This document shows positions 55,204 through 64,000 of a stretch of 64,000 nucleotides of DNA, piece after piece. The stretch is from the NCBI RefSeq assembly GCF_002939305.1, contig NZ_MVDI01000002.1, positions 372,001-436,000 on the forward strand, read 5' to 3'. This DNA comes from Chroococcidiopsis sp. TS-821 (GTDB taxonomy: Bacteria > Cyanobacteriota > Cyanobacteriia > Cyanobacteriales > Chroococcidiopsidaceae). Under the pieces are notes generated by a model. The model worked only from the letters and a program-made list of their open reading frames with translations. It was not told the origin of the DNA and made no database searches. Both the position numbers and the translations under genes were made by a program. Position 1 is the first letter of the stretch. Every line of letters starts with the position of its first letter.

Positions 55204-56460
55204 TCACGGTACAAGGCGGACAAACTTATTTTTTCCAACTTGTAGAACTTTTTCATATAGTTGTTCAGGTTTTTCAAAGGCTAAATCAATTTGTGTAATG
55301 CGATCGCTATTCAATCGCACTGCACCCCCTTGAATTTGTCTGCGAGCGTCGGAACTGCTTTTACACAATTTACTGGCACTCAGAATATAAAACAACTTCG
55401 CCGGAAACTCTACCTGTGATAAAGAAAATTCTGGCACAGATGATGTATCCGTTGATGCGCCTTGAATCAGCGACATTGCGGTTTGCTGAGCTTTTACCGC
55501 AGCTTCTTGACCGTGATATTGAGCGACGATATTTAATGCTAAGAGCTTTTGGCGATCGCGCGGGTTTTCTGGTAAACGGTCTAAAGGTAAATCCGTCAAC
55601 AACTCAAAGTATTGTTCTAGCAGATGATCGGGAATTTTTTCTAATTTGGAATACATTGTCAGTGGGTCTTCGGATAAACCAATGTAGTTTCCCAAAGACT
55701 TGGACATTTTCTGCGTTCCATCGGTTCCAATGAGAATAGGCATCAGTACCCCAAACTGCGGTGGAAACCCGAAGTGGCGTTGTAAATCTCGCCCTACCGC
55801 AATATTAAACTTTTGGTCTGTACCCCCTAATTCCACATCAGCTTCGACTGCTACCGAATCATACCCTTGCATAATCGGGTATAAAAACTCATGCAAGTAA
55901 ATGGGATTTTCTTGAGCATAACGCTCGGCAAATCCTTCTTTAGCTAACATCTGCCCGACAGTCATCGTAGAAAGTAACTCTAAAATTTTTGCCAAATCCA
56001 ACTTGGAAAGCCACTCGGAGTTGTAGCGAACTTCTAGCCTGCCTGGCGTGTCAAAATCTAAGATAGGACGCAACTGATTTAAGTATGTTTTGGCATTTTG
56101 TGCCACAATTTCTTCGCTTAATTGCCGACGAACTTCTGATTTACCTGTTGGATCGCCAATTCTTGCAGTAAAATCGCCAATAATAAGTACTGCTGTATGC
56201 CCCGCATCTTGAAAAGCTCGGAGCTTTCTATAAGGAATACTATGACCAAGGTGAATGTCGGGACTCGTAGGATCGATGCCCAGTTTGACGCGCAAAGGTC
56301 GATGCGTAATTGTCAAGCGTTTTTCGAGATTTTCCAGCGGATCGTCCGAATCAACTTGTTCGGGAAAGATCTCGCTGACACCACGGCGTAGCCACGTAAA
56401 ATTTTTTACGGCACGCTCCATCGTTGGTTGAATTGTAGTTTCTCCTTGGCTTTGCGTCAT
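55204..56460 (-). CDS. tyrS: Tyrosyl-tRNA synthetase
   Basis: Charges tRNA-Tyr. It has 418 aa from the ATG at 56460, close to the usual length; an ATG at 56589 would add an unusual 43-residue Lys/Asn-rich extension. The class I HIGH-equivalent is [13 protein letters not shown], there is a tyrosine-binding SDIxLQG-like [26 protein letters not shown] is in [12 protein letters not shown], and a C-terminal S4 RNA-binding domain is at about 350-410. Neither start has a clear Shine-Dalgarno sequence, so the start remains uncertain. Confidence 0.93.
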   Translation of the reverse strand: MTQSQGETTIQPTMERAVKNFTWLRRGVSEIFPEQVDSDDPLENLEKRLTITHRPLRVKLGIDPTSPDIHLGHSIPYRKLRAFQDAGHTAVLIIGDFTARIGDPTGKSEVRRQLSEEIVAQNAKTYLNQLRPILDFDTPGRLEVRYNSEWLSKLDLAKILELLSTMTVGQMLAKEGFAERYAQENPIYLHEFLYPIMQGYDSVAVEADVELGGTDQKFNIAVGRDLQRHFGFPPQFGVLMPILIGTDGTQKMSKSLGNYIGLSEDPLTMYSKLEKIPDHLLEQYFELLTDLPLDRLPENPRDRQKLLALNIVAQYHGQEAAVKAQQTAMSLIQGASTDTSSVPEFSLSQVEFPAKLFYILSASKLCKSSSDARRQIQGGAVRLNSDRITQIDLAFEKPEQLYEKVLQVGKNKFVRLVP

Positions 56461-56621
56461 ACTAGGAACTTGATAGCTTGTCTGGTCTTCATATAATTGA
56501 TTCAGAATCGCGCGCGTTCGCATTCGCTCAGATGTCAGATTACTATAATTGCAAAAAATATTTTTTTTTAGCGCATCACTCAATTTCAACCCTTGTCTAC
56601 AAGTGAGGAAGTTAAACCGCC

Positions 56622-58544
56622 GTGTCTTCTAGTATTGTTCATAATAAAAAACAACGAGGCTCTTCACCCAGTTATCAGTTTGTCAAAGAAGTCGGTCAGG
56701 TAACTGGCGGCACATTATTGGCAATTACCATGCTGACGAGTGCTGTTGTAGCTGGGGGATTAATTGGGTTAGCAATCAGTTTCCGCAACCTACCCGACGT
56801 TAGAGCTTTACGTAATTATTTTCCCTCAGAAACATCTTATATTTACGACATTAAAGGTAGACTGCTTGCCAGTATTCACGGCGAAGCAAACCGCGAAGTT
56901 GTTCCGTTAGACCGCATCTCGCCGGATCTCAAACGCGCTGTCATGGCGATCGAAGATAGCCACTTTTATTATCATCACGGTATCAATGTTGGCAGCGTTG
57001 GTCGGGCGTTACTAGTCAATTGGCAACGCGGTGCTGTCGCGGAAGGAGGCTCCACTGTCTCGATGCAGTTGGCAAGAAATATCTTCTTGTCGCCCGAGCG
57101 AAAATTTAGTCGTAAAGTTGCAGAAGCTGTCTTAGCTGTTCGCCTTGAGCAAGTTCTGAGTAAAGAAGAAATTCTGGAACTGTACCTCAACCAAGTTTAT
57201 TGGGGACACAATAACTACGGCGTCCAAACCGCAGCCCGAACGTACTTTAATAAATCAGCAGCGAATCTTAATTTGGCTGAAGCAGCAATGATGGCAGGTT
57301 TGATTCAAGCCCCAGAGCAATACAGTCCGTTTAATAGCATGGAACGGGCAAAGCAACGCCAGGAAGTCGTGCTCAACCGAATGTTGCAGTTGGGTTGGAT
57401 TACACCAGAAGAAGAAGCTGCTGCGCGTAACACAGAAATCAAACTTGGTCGCATCCGCTCCTTCCAAGGTAGTGCGATGCCTTATGTTACCAATGCAGCC
57501 GCGCAAGAGTTAGCAAGACGCTTTGGTCGCGATGCGGTACTTAAAGGTGGAATGCGCGTGCAAACAACTGTCGATGCTGATATGCAGCGGATGGCTGAAG
57601 AGACTGTAGCAACGTGGCATAAGCGAATTCGCGCCCAAGGAGTCAACGGCGATCAAATGGCATTAGTTGCAGTCGATCCGCGAACTCAGTTTATCAAAGC
57701 ACTCGTTGGTGGCGTCGATCCAAGAAAAAGCGAGTTTAACCGCGCGACACAAGCACAGCGTCAACCTGGTTCAGCGTTTAAACCGTTTGTGTATTACGCA
57801 GCGTTTGCCTCTGGCAAGTATACTCCTAACTCAATTGTGGATGATACCCCAGTTAGCTATAACGATGGTAGCGCGCAACGCTACGTACCTAAGAACTATG
57901 ACAATTCCTTCCAAGGACCAATGTCGATTCGCCGAGCCCTAGAAGTTTCGCGAAATATTCCGGCAATTAAAATTGGACAAGCTGTTGGATTGAATAAAGT
58001 TATTGAAATTTGTCGGGTTCTGGGAATTAATAGTCCAATGGAGCCAGTCATCTCATTACCCTTAGGAGCTATTGGGGTAACACCGTTAGAAATGGCTAGC
58101 GCTTATGCGGCTTTCGCGAATTATGGTTGGTACTCGCCGCCGACCGCGATCGTCCGTGTCAGTGACAGTAGTGGTAATGTATTACTCGACAACACGCCTA
58201 AACCTCAACTCGTACTAGACCCCTGGGCAGCAGCTTCACTTAATAGTGTGATGCAAGGAGTTATTAACAACGGTACTGGTAGAGCAGCACAACTTGACCG
58301 TCAAGCTGCTGGTAAAACAGGAACCACGTCTTCAGAGCGTGACATTTGGTTTGTCGGTTACGTACCACAGCTATCAACTGCCGTTTGGGTAGGAAACGAT
58401 AATTATCGACCGTTAGGCAAAGGCTCAACTGGTGGTGGTTTTGTTGCGCCTGTATGGCGTGACTTTATGCAGAAAGCACTAAAAGATCAACGAGTTGAGT
58501 ACTTCCGCTCGCCTTCGCAATTTCAGCGTCCTAGTGCTAACTAA
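56622..58544 (+). CDS. Class A penicillin-binding protein 1A
   Basis: Bifunctional peptidoglycan synthase. The 640-aa protein has an N-terminal membrane anchor (about 28-52). The glycosyltransferase 51 domain at about 80-260 carries [12 protein letters not shown] and [12 protein letters not shown]. The transpeptidase domain at about 330-610 has the SxxK in GSAFKP near 382, an SRN motif (EVSRNIPAI) and KTGTT near 564. It faces away from tyrS. The length is normal for cyanobacterial PBP1A paralogues, of which several usually exist. Confidence 0.94.
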   Translation: MSSSIVHNKKQRGSSPSYQFVKEVGQVTGGTLLAITMLTSAVVAGGLIGLAISFRNLPDVRALRNYFPSETSYIYDIKGRLLASIHGEANREVVPLDRISPDLKRAVMAIEDSHFYYHHGINVGSVGRALLVNWQRGAVAEGGSTVSMQLARNIFLSPERKFSRKVAEAVLAVRLEQVLSKEEILELYLNQVYWGHNNYGVQTAARTYFNKSAANLNLAEAAMMAGLIQAPEQYSPFNSMERAKQRQEVVLNRMLQLGWITPEEEAAARNTEIKLGRIRSFQGSAMPYVTNAAAQELARRFGRDAVLKGGMRVQTTVDADMQRMAEETVATWHKRIRAQGVNGDQMALVAVDPRTQFIKALVGGVDPRKSEFNRATQAQRQPGSAFKPFVYYAAFASGKYTPNSIVDDTPVSYNDGSAQRYVPKNYDNSFQGPMSIRRALEVSRNIPAIKIGQAVGLNKVIEICRVLGINSPMEPVISLPLGAIGVTPLEMASAYAAFANYGWYSPPTAIVRVSDSSGNVLLDNTPKPQLVLDPWAAASLNSVMQGVINNGTGRAAQLDRQAAGKTGTTSSERDIWFVGYVPQLSTAVWVGNDNYRPLGKGSTGGGFVAPVWRDFMQKALKDQRVEYFRSPSQFQRPSAN

Positions 58545-58629
58545 CAGCACGAAGAGGGGCTAAGGATCGGGGTAAAAAACAGAAAAAGTTAAAGTTAAAT
58601 CAACTGACCTCCGACCCACGATCCCTCTT

Positions 58630-58953
58630 TCATGGCTGTTTATCGACTTCGGCTTTCATCCGTTGCAGTGTTAGATTCATCTGGTCAAACATCTGCTGTG
58701 GTGTTATTCCAAACTGTCCTAACTGCGTTTGCAGTTGCTGCGCCGTCATCTGAGCCATGAAGTCTTCTGATAGTTCAAATCGCTTCATAAAAATGCGATA
58801 ACGTTCCATCAGAGCTTCCATTTGCTCGATAAATATCTTTTTACCTTCGCGGTCAAACTTGCCGTAGTTCTGACCAAGTTTGATTAAGGACTGGTAATCT
58901 TCAAAAAGCTGCTTGGCTTCTTGTTGAACAATCTCAGAGTCAAAAAATCCCAT
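58630..58953 (-). CDS. DUF1825 family protein
   Basis: A 107-aa, all-helical, soluble cyanobacterial protein of unknown function. It begins MGFFDSEIVQQEAKQLFEDYQ and includes YGKFDREGKKIFIEQMEALMERYRIFMKR, both characteristic of the family as I recall it. I chose the ATG at 58953 because family members begin MGFFDSE; an ATG five codons upstream exists. It converges on the PBP1A gene with an 85-bp gap. Confidence 0.83.
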   Translation of the reverse strand: MGFFDSEIVQQEAKQLFEDYQSLIKLGQNYGKFDREGKKIFIEQMEALMERYRIFMKRFELSEDFMAQMTAQQLQTQLGQFGITPQQMFDQMNLTLQRMKAEVDKQP

Positions 58954-59394
58954 GGCACTTATGTTCAACTGAGTGCTATCACTCAGGAGACTTTACTGTT
59001 GCATCTGGTATCATTCTAGTCTAGACTCAAAGGCTACACTTCATAGTATTGTTGTCGAGATTTCAACACTTGACAAACTAAGAGTCAGAAGTCACGGGTT
59101 AGAATTCCAAGGTCTAAAATAATAAAGCTAGTTCTCCACCACCGAATGTGCTGACAGGCGTTATATTGTCAACAACTCATACTTAAATAAAAGCAATCTT
59201 CGCGAGCTGCTTTTAACTCGACTTTTTGTGTGTTAGAACAATCAATATTATTTGTAGCAATGTCAATCTGGTTAGGATATTAAAGTTTTGAGTTATGAGT
59301 TTTGAATTACAGAATTTCTTACCTCAACACTCAAGGCTCATTTATAACTTTTCTTCCCCTGACCTCTGACCTTTGACCTCCGACTGCTATATCT
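58954..59394. other. Divergent intergenic region with TGACCTC-type repeats
   Basis: About 440 bp with no gene. From about 59358 to 59385 it carries a degenerate tandem of TGACCTC/TGACCTTT/GACCTCC just before the TM2 protein start. Similar TGACCTCCGACC sequence is near 58604 and 63085. Confidence 0.5.
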
Positions 59395-59790
59395 ATGTTA
59401 GGTAAACTAAAAAGTAGAAAAATTGCCGCACTTTTAGCTTTTAGTGGCACAGTCATACCGATCGCCGGTTTACACAAGTTCTATCTAGGACAACCTCTGT
59501 GGGGCGTGTTGTATTTACTCTTATCATGGACGCCAATTCCGCGCGTTGCAAGTGCGATTGAAGGAGTTTGGTATCTAGCCCAAGATTCAGAGGAATTTGA
59601 CCGAAATTTTAACCAATCTGAAGGAAATATCGAAGTTTTCGCAGCAACGCCAAATCAATCCGCAACTCCTAACCGCGTTGGTGCGATCGCTGATGCGTTG
59701 CGTCAACTCGACGATCTACGCCAAGATGGATTAATTTCTGAGTACGAATTTGAGCAAAAACGCCGCCAATTGTTAAATAAAATTGTTTGA
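59395..59790 (+). CDS. TM2-SHOCT domain small membrane protein
   Basis: A 131-aa protein. The N-terminal TM2 domain (about 8-70) has two helices (IAALLAFSGTVIPIAGLHKFYLGQ, then WGVLYLLLSWTPIPRVASAIEG); its G-HxFYLG motif is diagnostic. The C-terminal SHOCT motif at about 100-130 (ADALRQLDDLRQDGLISEYEFEQKRRQLL) is a short helical segment, often oligomerising. Function unknown. The HhH protein gene follows closely on the same strand. Confidence 0.85.
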   Translation: MLGKLKSRKIAALLAFSGTVIPIAGLHKFYLGQPLWGVLYLLLSWTPIPRVASAIEGVWYLAQDSEEFDRNFNQSEGNIEVFAATPNQSATPNRVGAIADALRQLDDLRQDGLISEYEFEQKRRQLLNKIV

Positions 59791-59828
59791 ATAGAGATAG
59801 GCTTCACAAAGTAAACCCTGACTCCACC

Positions 59829-60347
59829 ATGCTTCAGAACTGGTTGCAGTCTCAGACAATCCGCGCCAAGCTCCTCAATGACCCATACTACCGCATGGAG
59901 TCGCTAGCTGAAATTGCGATCGCCGCGGCGTTAGGTATCCGCATCGATGTTAATCAAGCGAGTGTTGATGATTGGCTAAGACTACCAGGAATCTCTATTC
60001 ACCAAGCGCGATCGCTTGTAGAATTACGTCGCAGTGGCGTTCAATTTTACTGTATTGAAGATATTGCAGCCGCATTAAATATGCCGTTACAGCGACTGAA
60101 GCCTTTGGAAGTTGTATTAAAGTTTTGCTACTACGACGAAGAACGTTATCTACAGCCGCTAGTCAACCCCAACACAGCGACAATAGAAATGCTTGCCCAA
60201 ATTCCAGTCATCGATCGGGCATTAGCAGCAGCTATAGTACAAAATCGCACATCCTTAGGACCATACCGCAATCTTGTAGACCTGCAACGCCGCTTATCAC
60301 TAGCCGGAGTCACAATTAGCAAGTTGATGCATTATCTGTGTTTTTGA
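59829..60347 (+). CDS. Helix-hairpin-helix (ComEA-like) protein
   Basis: A 172-aa protein from the ATG at 59829; an in-frame TTG at 59787 overlapping the previous stop is less likely. It has two helix-hairpin-helix units: DVNQASVDDWLRLPGISIHQARSLVELR near 40-68 and VNPNTATIEMLAQIPVIDRALAAAIVQNR near 113-142, each followed by a G-x-F/Y-x-x-x-x-DL element. Such HhH pairs bind DNA in ComEA, but there is no signal peptide or membrane helix, so a role in natural transformation is not established. Confidence 0.8.
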   Translation: MLQNWLQSQTIRAKLLNDPYYRMESLAEIAIAAALGIRIDVNQASVDDWLRLPGISIHQARSLVELRRSGVQFYCIEDIAAALNMPLQRLKPLEVVLKFCYYDEERYLQPLVNPNTATIEMLAQIPVIDRALAAAIVQNRTSLGPYRNLVDLQRRLSLAGVTISKLMHYLCF

Positions 60348-60492
60348 TATTGCAATACATCATCGAGGAACCTAAAATTATTTGTTCCAGCTAACTTATA
60401 ACTCTTGGCTAGTGACTAGTTATGGATTTTGAAGACCGCGAAAAATATTCTCCTTAGATCTTTTCTGCACCTGAAGCTTCCTCTACTATAAC

Positions 60493-61062
60493 TTATACAA
60501 ATCCAATACGCTTCAAAGGCCAAAAGCGAAAACAAGCACGTCCAATAATATTTTCTCTTGGTAAAAAACCCCAAACGTGCGAATCATTACTATCGTTGCG
60601 GTTGTCCCCCATCACAAAAAACTCATTTTCCGCCACCTGCTGGGGTCCCCATTGATACGCCGGAGGTTCGGCAATATAATCTTCGGTTAATGGCTGATTA
60701 TTGAGATAGACCTTGCCATTGGCGACAGCTACAATATCGCCAGGTTTACCAATTACGCGCTTAATAAACGCTTGGTCTTTGGCATAACCCATCGTTTGTA
60801 GTTTCGGGGGCGGTTCAAAAACGATAATATCGCCCGTCATTGGCGGATGCAACCAGTAAGAGACTTTTTCGACAACTAAGCGATCGCCCATGTGCAATGT
60901 CGGTAGCATGGAATCGGAAGGAATGTAGCGCGGTTCCGCCACAAACGTTCTAATCAAGAATGCTAAAACTAAGGCAATCAGAATTAAAATCAAGTTTTCC
61001 TTCTGGCTGTGCCATACTCGCAACCAAAAAGATTCTTTGGAGTTACTTTCTTTCAAGGTCAT
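60493..61062 (-). CDS. lepB: Signal peptidase I
   Basis: Membrane serine protease that removes signal peptides from exported proteins. The 189-aa protein has an N-terminal membrane helix (about 23-42), catalytic Ser51 in PSDSMLPTLHMGDRLVVEK, catalytic Lys101 in AFIKRVIGKPGDIV, and the conserved GDNRNDSNDSHVWGFLPRENIIGRA at about 152-176. The cyanobacterial length is normal. Confidence 0.96.
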   Translation of the reverse strand: MTLKESNSKESFWLRVWHSQKENLILILIALVLAFLIRTFVAEPRYIPSDSMLPTLHMGDRLVVEKVSYWLHPPMTGDIIVFEPPPKLQTMGYAKDQAFIKRVIGKPGDIVAVANGKVYLNNQPLTEDYIAEPPAYQWGPQQVAENEFFVMGDNRNDSNDSHVWGFLPRENIIGRACFRFWPLKRIGFV

Positions 61063-61213
61063 AAAAGTTTGCTAACGTCTCTTACTGAGCAAATCAAATA
61101 AACACTTTGATTATTGTGACGATAAATGAGGTCGGAAGCTAGGGGCGAGGTTAATTGTTGAGGAATCGGCGCGATTTGTAATAATTTGTGAATAAGCTCA
61201 ATTGCGATGAATA

Positions 61214-61705
61214 ATGAATCAATTGACTACACCTTTTGCCACCCCGATATCTAAACAAGCTGAAGATAGCTTTGCCATCACGTTCGCGCCTCTATCACTT
61301 GAAGAAGTTTATGCGCTTGCAAATGACGCTGCAAATGGGGCGATCGTTGTCATGAGTGGGATGGTGCGCAATCAAACTGATGGTAAGCAAGTCGTATCTT
61401 TAGAGTATCAAGCCTACGAACCAATGGCGATGCAAGTATTTCGCCAAATTGCTGCTGAAATTCGCAAAACTTGGTCTGATGTCAATCGAGTTGTAATTCA
61501 TCACCGCGTTGGACGCTTACACGTTGGTGAAATTAGCGTACTGGTAGCGGTTGGTTGTCCGCATCGGTCGGAAGCGTTTGAAGCGTGTCGTTATGCAATT
61601 GATACCTTAAAGCACCAAGCACCTATCTGGAAAAAAGAATATTGGCAAGATGGTTCGAGTAGCTGGGTTAGCATCGGTGCGTGTGAAACACAATCAGATT
61701 GTTAG
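61214..61705 (+). CDS. moaE: Molybdopterin synthase large subunit MoaE
   Basis: Catalytic subunit that adds dithiolene sulfur, delivered by MoaD, to precursor Z in molybdenum cofactor synthesis. The 163-aa protein has a non-conserved N-terminal 20 residues. Motifs are GAIVVMSGMVRNQTDGKQVVSLEYQAYEPMA near 43-73, VHHRVGRL-like VVIHHRVGRLHVGE, and the catalytic lysines in KHQAPIWKKEYW near 135-146. moaD and other moa genes are not in this window. Confidence 0.94.
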   Translation: MNQLTTPFATPISKQAEDSFAITFAPLSLEEVYALANDAANGAIVVMSGMVRNQTDGKQVVSLEYQAYEPMAMQVFRQIAAEIRKTWSDVNRVVIHHRVGRLHVGEISVLVAVGCPHRSEAFEACRYAIDTLKHQAPIWKKEYWQDGSSSWVSIGACETQSDC

Positions 61706-61830
61706 CATCAAAGTACTAGCCACTAACCACTTAACACTCGTTCATAATATTGAGGTTTGTAACTATTTTTGTATACCAAGACACTAATCCTTTAGACTGA
61801 TTTGCGATTGGATTATTAATATACAACTAT

Positions 61831-62154
61831 ATGCAAATACTCCACTCTGTTTGGCACGACGTCATCCTATCGCTTTCTTTCTTTGCTAGTGTTGTTGGTT
61901 TAATCTTGCTAGCTAAAACAAATCAAGCACAAGTCGAGGAGTTAGAAGAAACTGAACTCATTTTGTTTAGAATGAGCTTTGCTTACTGGCTGGTCTATTG
62001 TATTGCTTGTGTTGCACAAAAGCTGATTCTTCCAGATTGGGAAATCTTAGCGCTTAGTGTCAAATTAACCGCAGCGTTGTCTTACTTTCTAACGTTTGCT
62101 TGCATCGTTTGTTTGCCGTTGCATCGAGTCGCGGTCAAACAAGTTGAAGAATAG
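61831..62154 (+). CDS. Small multi-helix membrane protein of unknown function
   Basis: A 107-aa protein with three hydrophobic segments (about 11-27, 49-65 and 75-97) and a charged loop NQAQVEELEETE between the first two. I do not recognise a family. It is a single gene, convergent with the DUF2103 gene. Confidence 0.62.
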   Translation: MQILHSVWHDVILSLSFFASVVGLILLAKTNQAQVEELEETELILFRMSFAYWLVYCIACVAQKLILPDWEILALSVKLTAALSYFLTFACIVCLPLHRVAVKQVEE

Positions 62155-62196
62155 CTATCCAATCGAAACTTGTTTAATTACACCGATAATATAAAC

Positions 62197-62490
62197 TTAT
62201 TTATTCAACGCGATCGCGATCGCACCTTCAAGTTTATCCTGGCTCAATGTAGTCAGGATAAATACTTCTTGGACAGTCTTACCTTGGCGAACAATCACTT
62301 TGAAGCCTCCCCGAATGGGAACAGAAACGCGCAGTTGCATTCGGGGAATGTGACCTTTAACCCGCCCAATCACTCCTGGAGTAATAGTTTGTATGCCTTC
62401 AACTTTAGTGAGGCGTTCTAATACAGGAATTAAACCAGGAATGTGTGTGGAGTGGTTTAAGACCAATCTGCCACTAGCGGGATTATTCAT
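62197..62490 (-). CDS. DUF2103 family predicted metal-binding protein
   Basis: A 97-aa protein with the family features LVLNHSTHIPGLIPVLERL near 10-28, TITPGVIGRVKG near 35, and a basic beta-strand region PRMQLRVSVPIRGGFKVIVRQGKTVQEVFIL. His residues in NHSTHI are the likely metal ligands. The function is unknown. It begins 4 bp after the clpS-type gene, so the two are cotranscribed. Two overlapping HIP1 octamers lie near its 3' end (62210-62223). Confidence 0.83.
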   Translation of the reverse strand: MNNPASGRLVLNHSTHIPGLIPVLERLTKVEGIQTITPGVIGRVKGHIPRMQLRVSVPIRGGFKVIVRQGKTVQEVFILTTLSQDKLEGAIAIALNK

Positions 62491-62494
62491 TAAA

Positions 62495-62821
62495 TTATGC
62501 TGCCTCTAGTGGTGCCATTGTTAAATCTGCACGTCGCAGCTGCTGGTGATAAAGTTCGGCTTGTTCTAAGGGACCTACCCACACGATCGCCTGCCCTTCA
62601 TAATGGATTTGGTTCGTAAGTTCCCACGCGCGATCGCTGGTCATTCCAGGAATGTATTTTGCCAGACACTCTGCTACGTGCTGGAAAGTATTAAAATCAT
62701 CATTCAACACGATGATTTTGTAGTTAGGATACAGCTTTGGCGTAACTTGACTCGATTTCTCAGGAGCTACTGTTGGTGAGGCTGCCATCGCGTAAACACC
62801 TGTCGCAAATCTCATAGTCAT
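62495..62821 (-). CDS. clpS: ClpS-family Clp protease adaptor, probably the cyanobacterial ClpS2 type
   Basis: Adaptor that delivers N-degron substrates to the ClpC/ClpP protease. It has 108 aa with a 30-residue variable N-terminus, then YKIIVLNDDFNTFQHVAECLAKYIPGM, the helix SDRAWELTNQIHYEGQAIVWVG, and the C-terminus LEQAELYHQQLRRADLTMAPLE. The NDD and xH-G residues fit the N-end binding pocket. The wording NTFQHV and the TMAPLE end differ from the classic cyanobacterial ClpS1 and fit the second paralogue as I recall it. The start may be a later Met (62788). Confidence 0.85.
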   Translation of the reverse strand: MTMRFATGVYAMAASPTVAPEKSSQVTPKLYPNYKIIVLNDDFNTFQHVAECLAKYIPGMTSDRAWELTNQIHYEGQAIVWVGPLEQAELYHQQLRRADLTMAPLEAA

Positions 62822-63092
62822 AAGCTAGCTAAACGAATTTTCAAATGAGTGCATTTTAAGTACCTAGTTTAACTAAAATTTTGAGTGGATAAATAGTTTC
62901 TAGGCAATAGCAGAATGCGTTGTAGTTATAGTACAATTATTTAAACAATGGAAGTATAAGCTTGCTCTCTAAACGGCATAGATTTCCATTATGAAGTAGA
63001 TAATAACATAAGTTTCTCAAAGAGTAAAGATTGAGGAAATCACTACCTCAATCACAGGTAAATTGTCTCTGTTTTTGAACCTGACCTCCAGA

Positions 63093-64000
63093 TTACTGCC
63101 AATCTTCCCAAGCTTCATTAAAAATCGAAGTATCGGGGAAAGCGGTAGGATTGCCATTTTGGACTAGACGGCGCTGTAAGGCTTCAAGCTGCGGTTCGGG
63201 AAACGGGATTCGGGCGATGAGTTGATAGGGTGCGATCGCGCGTTCCAAGGCGAAAGCGGCGGTAGTCCCCGCAGCAGCACCAACCGACCATTCAAAAGAA
63301 TGTACGCGATAAGCAGCCGCCGCAATATGACTGACAGCGATACTTTTTCCTGCCACGAGTAAATTATCGATTTGCTGAGGAATCATTGCCCGCAGCGGAA
63401 TCTGAAAAGGATACGCTTGACCTGCACCGAGCCGTTCGCCAGGGCGCTCGATATTACCAGGAAGTTCCGCAGGACTTTTGAGCATACAAGGATGGAAGTC
63501 GATCGCATAGTGACCAATACCAACAGCATCAGGATAAATCGTAGAGCGCGTCCGCCGCATCACATCTCTGGGAGGAATCTTTCCTGCAATCACCGATGCA
63601 GCTTCCAAACCCGCTAATGCAGCCTTGAGACTGCGATAGCTTTGCGGTGATAAAACCAAGCGATAGTAACTATCACTATAATCGCGACGCGAAATATCAA
63701 TTTCTGATACCGTAAAACCTTGAGGATAGGCTAGGGTAGGACGTCCTAAAATCCGCCGTCCCTCGCGCATATAAGGATACTTAGATAATCCGTGCGCCGT
63801 TCCCATCGGCGAATCGAGTCCTGCAAGGTAGCGATTGTTTGGCTGCGGTTCCTTCACCCCAGGACCAAGTTGCGAATCGGTCGTTCCGGCAACAAGCCAA
63901 TGAAAAAAGCCTTTAGCGTGTTCTTCCCCTTTACGCAACGTTTCGACACGCAAGCCGCCCATCCAACCACCAGGTTGCAACTGTCCTGTCGTCTGTAGTT
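63093..64000 (-). CDS. FAD-dependent oxidoreductase, C-terminal part (5' truncated by window edge)
   Basis: The visible 302 residues are open to the right edge, so the N-terminal FAD-binding motif lies outside the window. The part seen has WVAG-like FFHWLVAGTTDSQLG, YMREGRRILGRPTL, GHYAIDFHPCML, and the family C-terminal FAD contact NLLVAGKSIAVSHIAAAAYRVHSFEWSVGAAAG. This is the FAD_oxidored type (PF12831-like), members of which include uncharacterised proteins near polysaccharide genes. Substrate unknown. Confidence 0.85.
   Translation of the reverse strand, partial: LQTTGQLQPGGWMGGLRVETLRKGEEHAKGFFHWLVAGTTDSQLGPGVKEPQPNNRYLAGLDSPMGTAHGLSKYPYMREGRRILGRPTLAYPQGFTVSEIDISRRDYSDSYYRLVLSPQSYRSLKAALAGLEAASVIAGKIPPRDVMRRTRSTIYPDAVGIGHYAIDFHPCMLKSPAELPGNIERPGERLGAGQAYPFQIPLRAMIPQQIDNLLVAGKSIAVSHIAAAAYRVHSFEWSVGAAAGTTAAFALERAIAPYQLIARIPFPEPQLEALQRRLVQNGNPTAFPDTSIFNEAWEDWQ

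Noticed and set aside
1-64000. tRNA or rRNA genes
   Set aside because: I scanned intergenic spaces for T-loop GGTTCGAATCC-type sequence with acceptor pairing and found none. The GGTTCGACCGGG near 26240 is the psbH terminator.

Overview
The window is a stretch of cyanobacterial chromosome. It carries photosystem II genes (psbI, psbN, psbH), a carboxysome shell protein, cyanobacteria-only families (DUF1825, DUF3769, SigC, FurA), and many copies of the octamer GCGATCGC (HIP1) both inside and between genes. Protein similarity recalled from memory points to a Chroococcidiopsis/Gloeocapsa-like or Nostoc-related lineage, but the genus cannot be fixed from this sequence. I saw no rRNA, tRNA, CRISPR array, insertion sequence or prophage. 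Both edges cut genes: ftsH on the left and an FAD-dependent oxidoreductase on the right.

Layout. 1-4.1 kb: ftsH, sigC and furA, each on the + strand. 4.1-5.8 kb: a minus-strand run ccmK-like, glycosyltransferase, SH3-domain protein, facing furA tail to tail. 6.2-12.4 kb: an uncharacterised coiled-coil protein, htpX, a DUF39 homocysteine-biosynthesis protein, a TPR protein and a TMEM165/GDT1 transporter with a structured leader. 13-25.7 kb: DUF429, alpha-glucan phosphorylase, psbI, an LptD-like outer membrane protein, a cation/proton antiporter behind a fluoride riboswitch, and a GH38 alpha-mannosidase. 25.7-28.1 kb: psbN/psbH divergent pair, tatA, pth, rpsU and a cold-type RNA-binding protein gene. 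28-35 kb: transglutaminase-like protein, calcium-type P-ATPase, recF, MgtC-like protein. 35-42 kb: a CHASE histidine kinase 4 bp upstream of a PEP-synthase-like protein, then an exopolysaccharide-initiating sugar transferase. 42-52.8 kb: a long minus-strand run phosphoribosyltransferase, methyltransferase, pyrD, ureE, ureF, ureG, giant hybrid kinase, cheR, response-regulator kinase. 53-64 kb: mostly housekeeping (type 4 UDG, pyrF, tyrS, PBP1A, lepB, moaE, clpS) with several small conserved proteins of unknown role.

The regulatory RNA content is the most interesting aspect. There is a clear fluoride riboswitch aptamer. There are two independent leaders, before the GDT1-type transporter and before the RNA-binding protein gene, in which an upstream segment can pair either locally or with the Shine-Dalgarno region. 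A fourth case is a probable furA antisense arrangement like the one known in Anabaena. At the protein level, two loci deserve attention. One is a PEP-synthase-like protein whose ATP half looks degenerate while its PEP half looks intact, coupled to a sensor kinase. The other is a nearly continuous pyrD-ureEFG-kinase-cheR gene run joined by start/stop overlaps. All functions are inferred from sequence reading; no database search was run.
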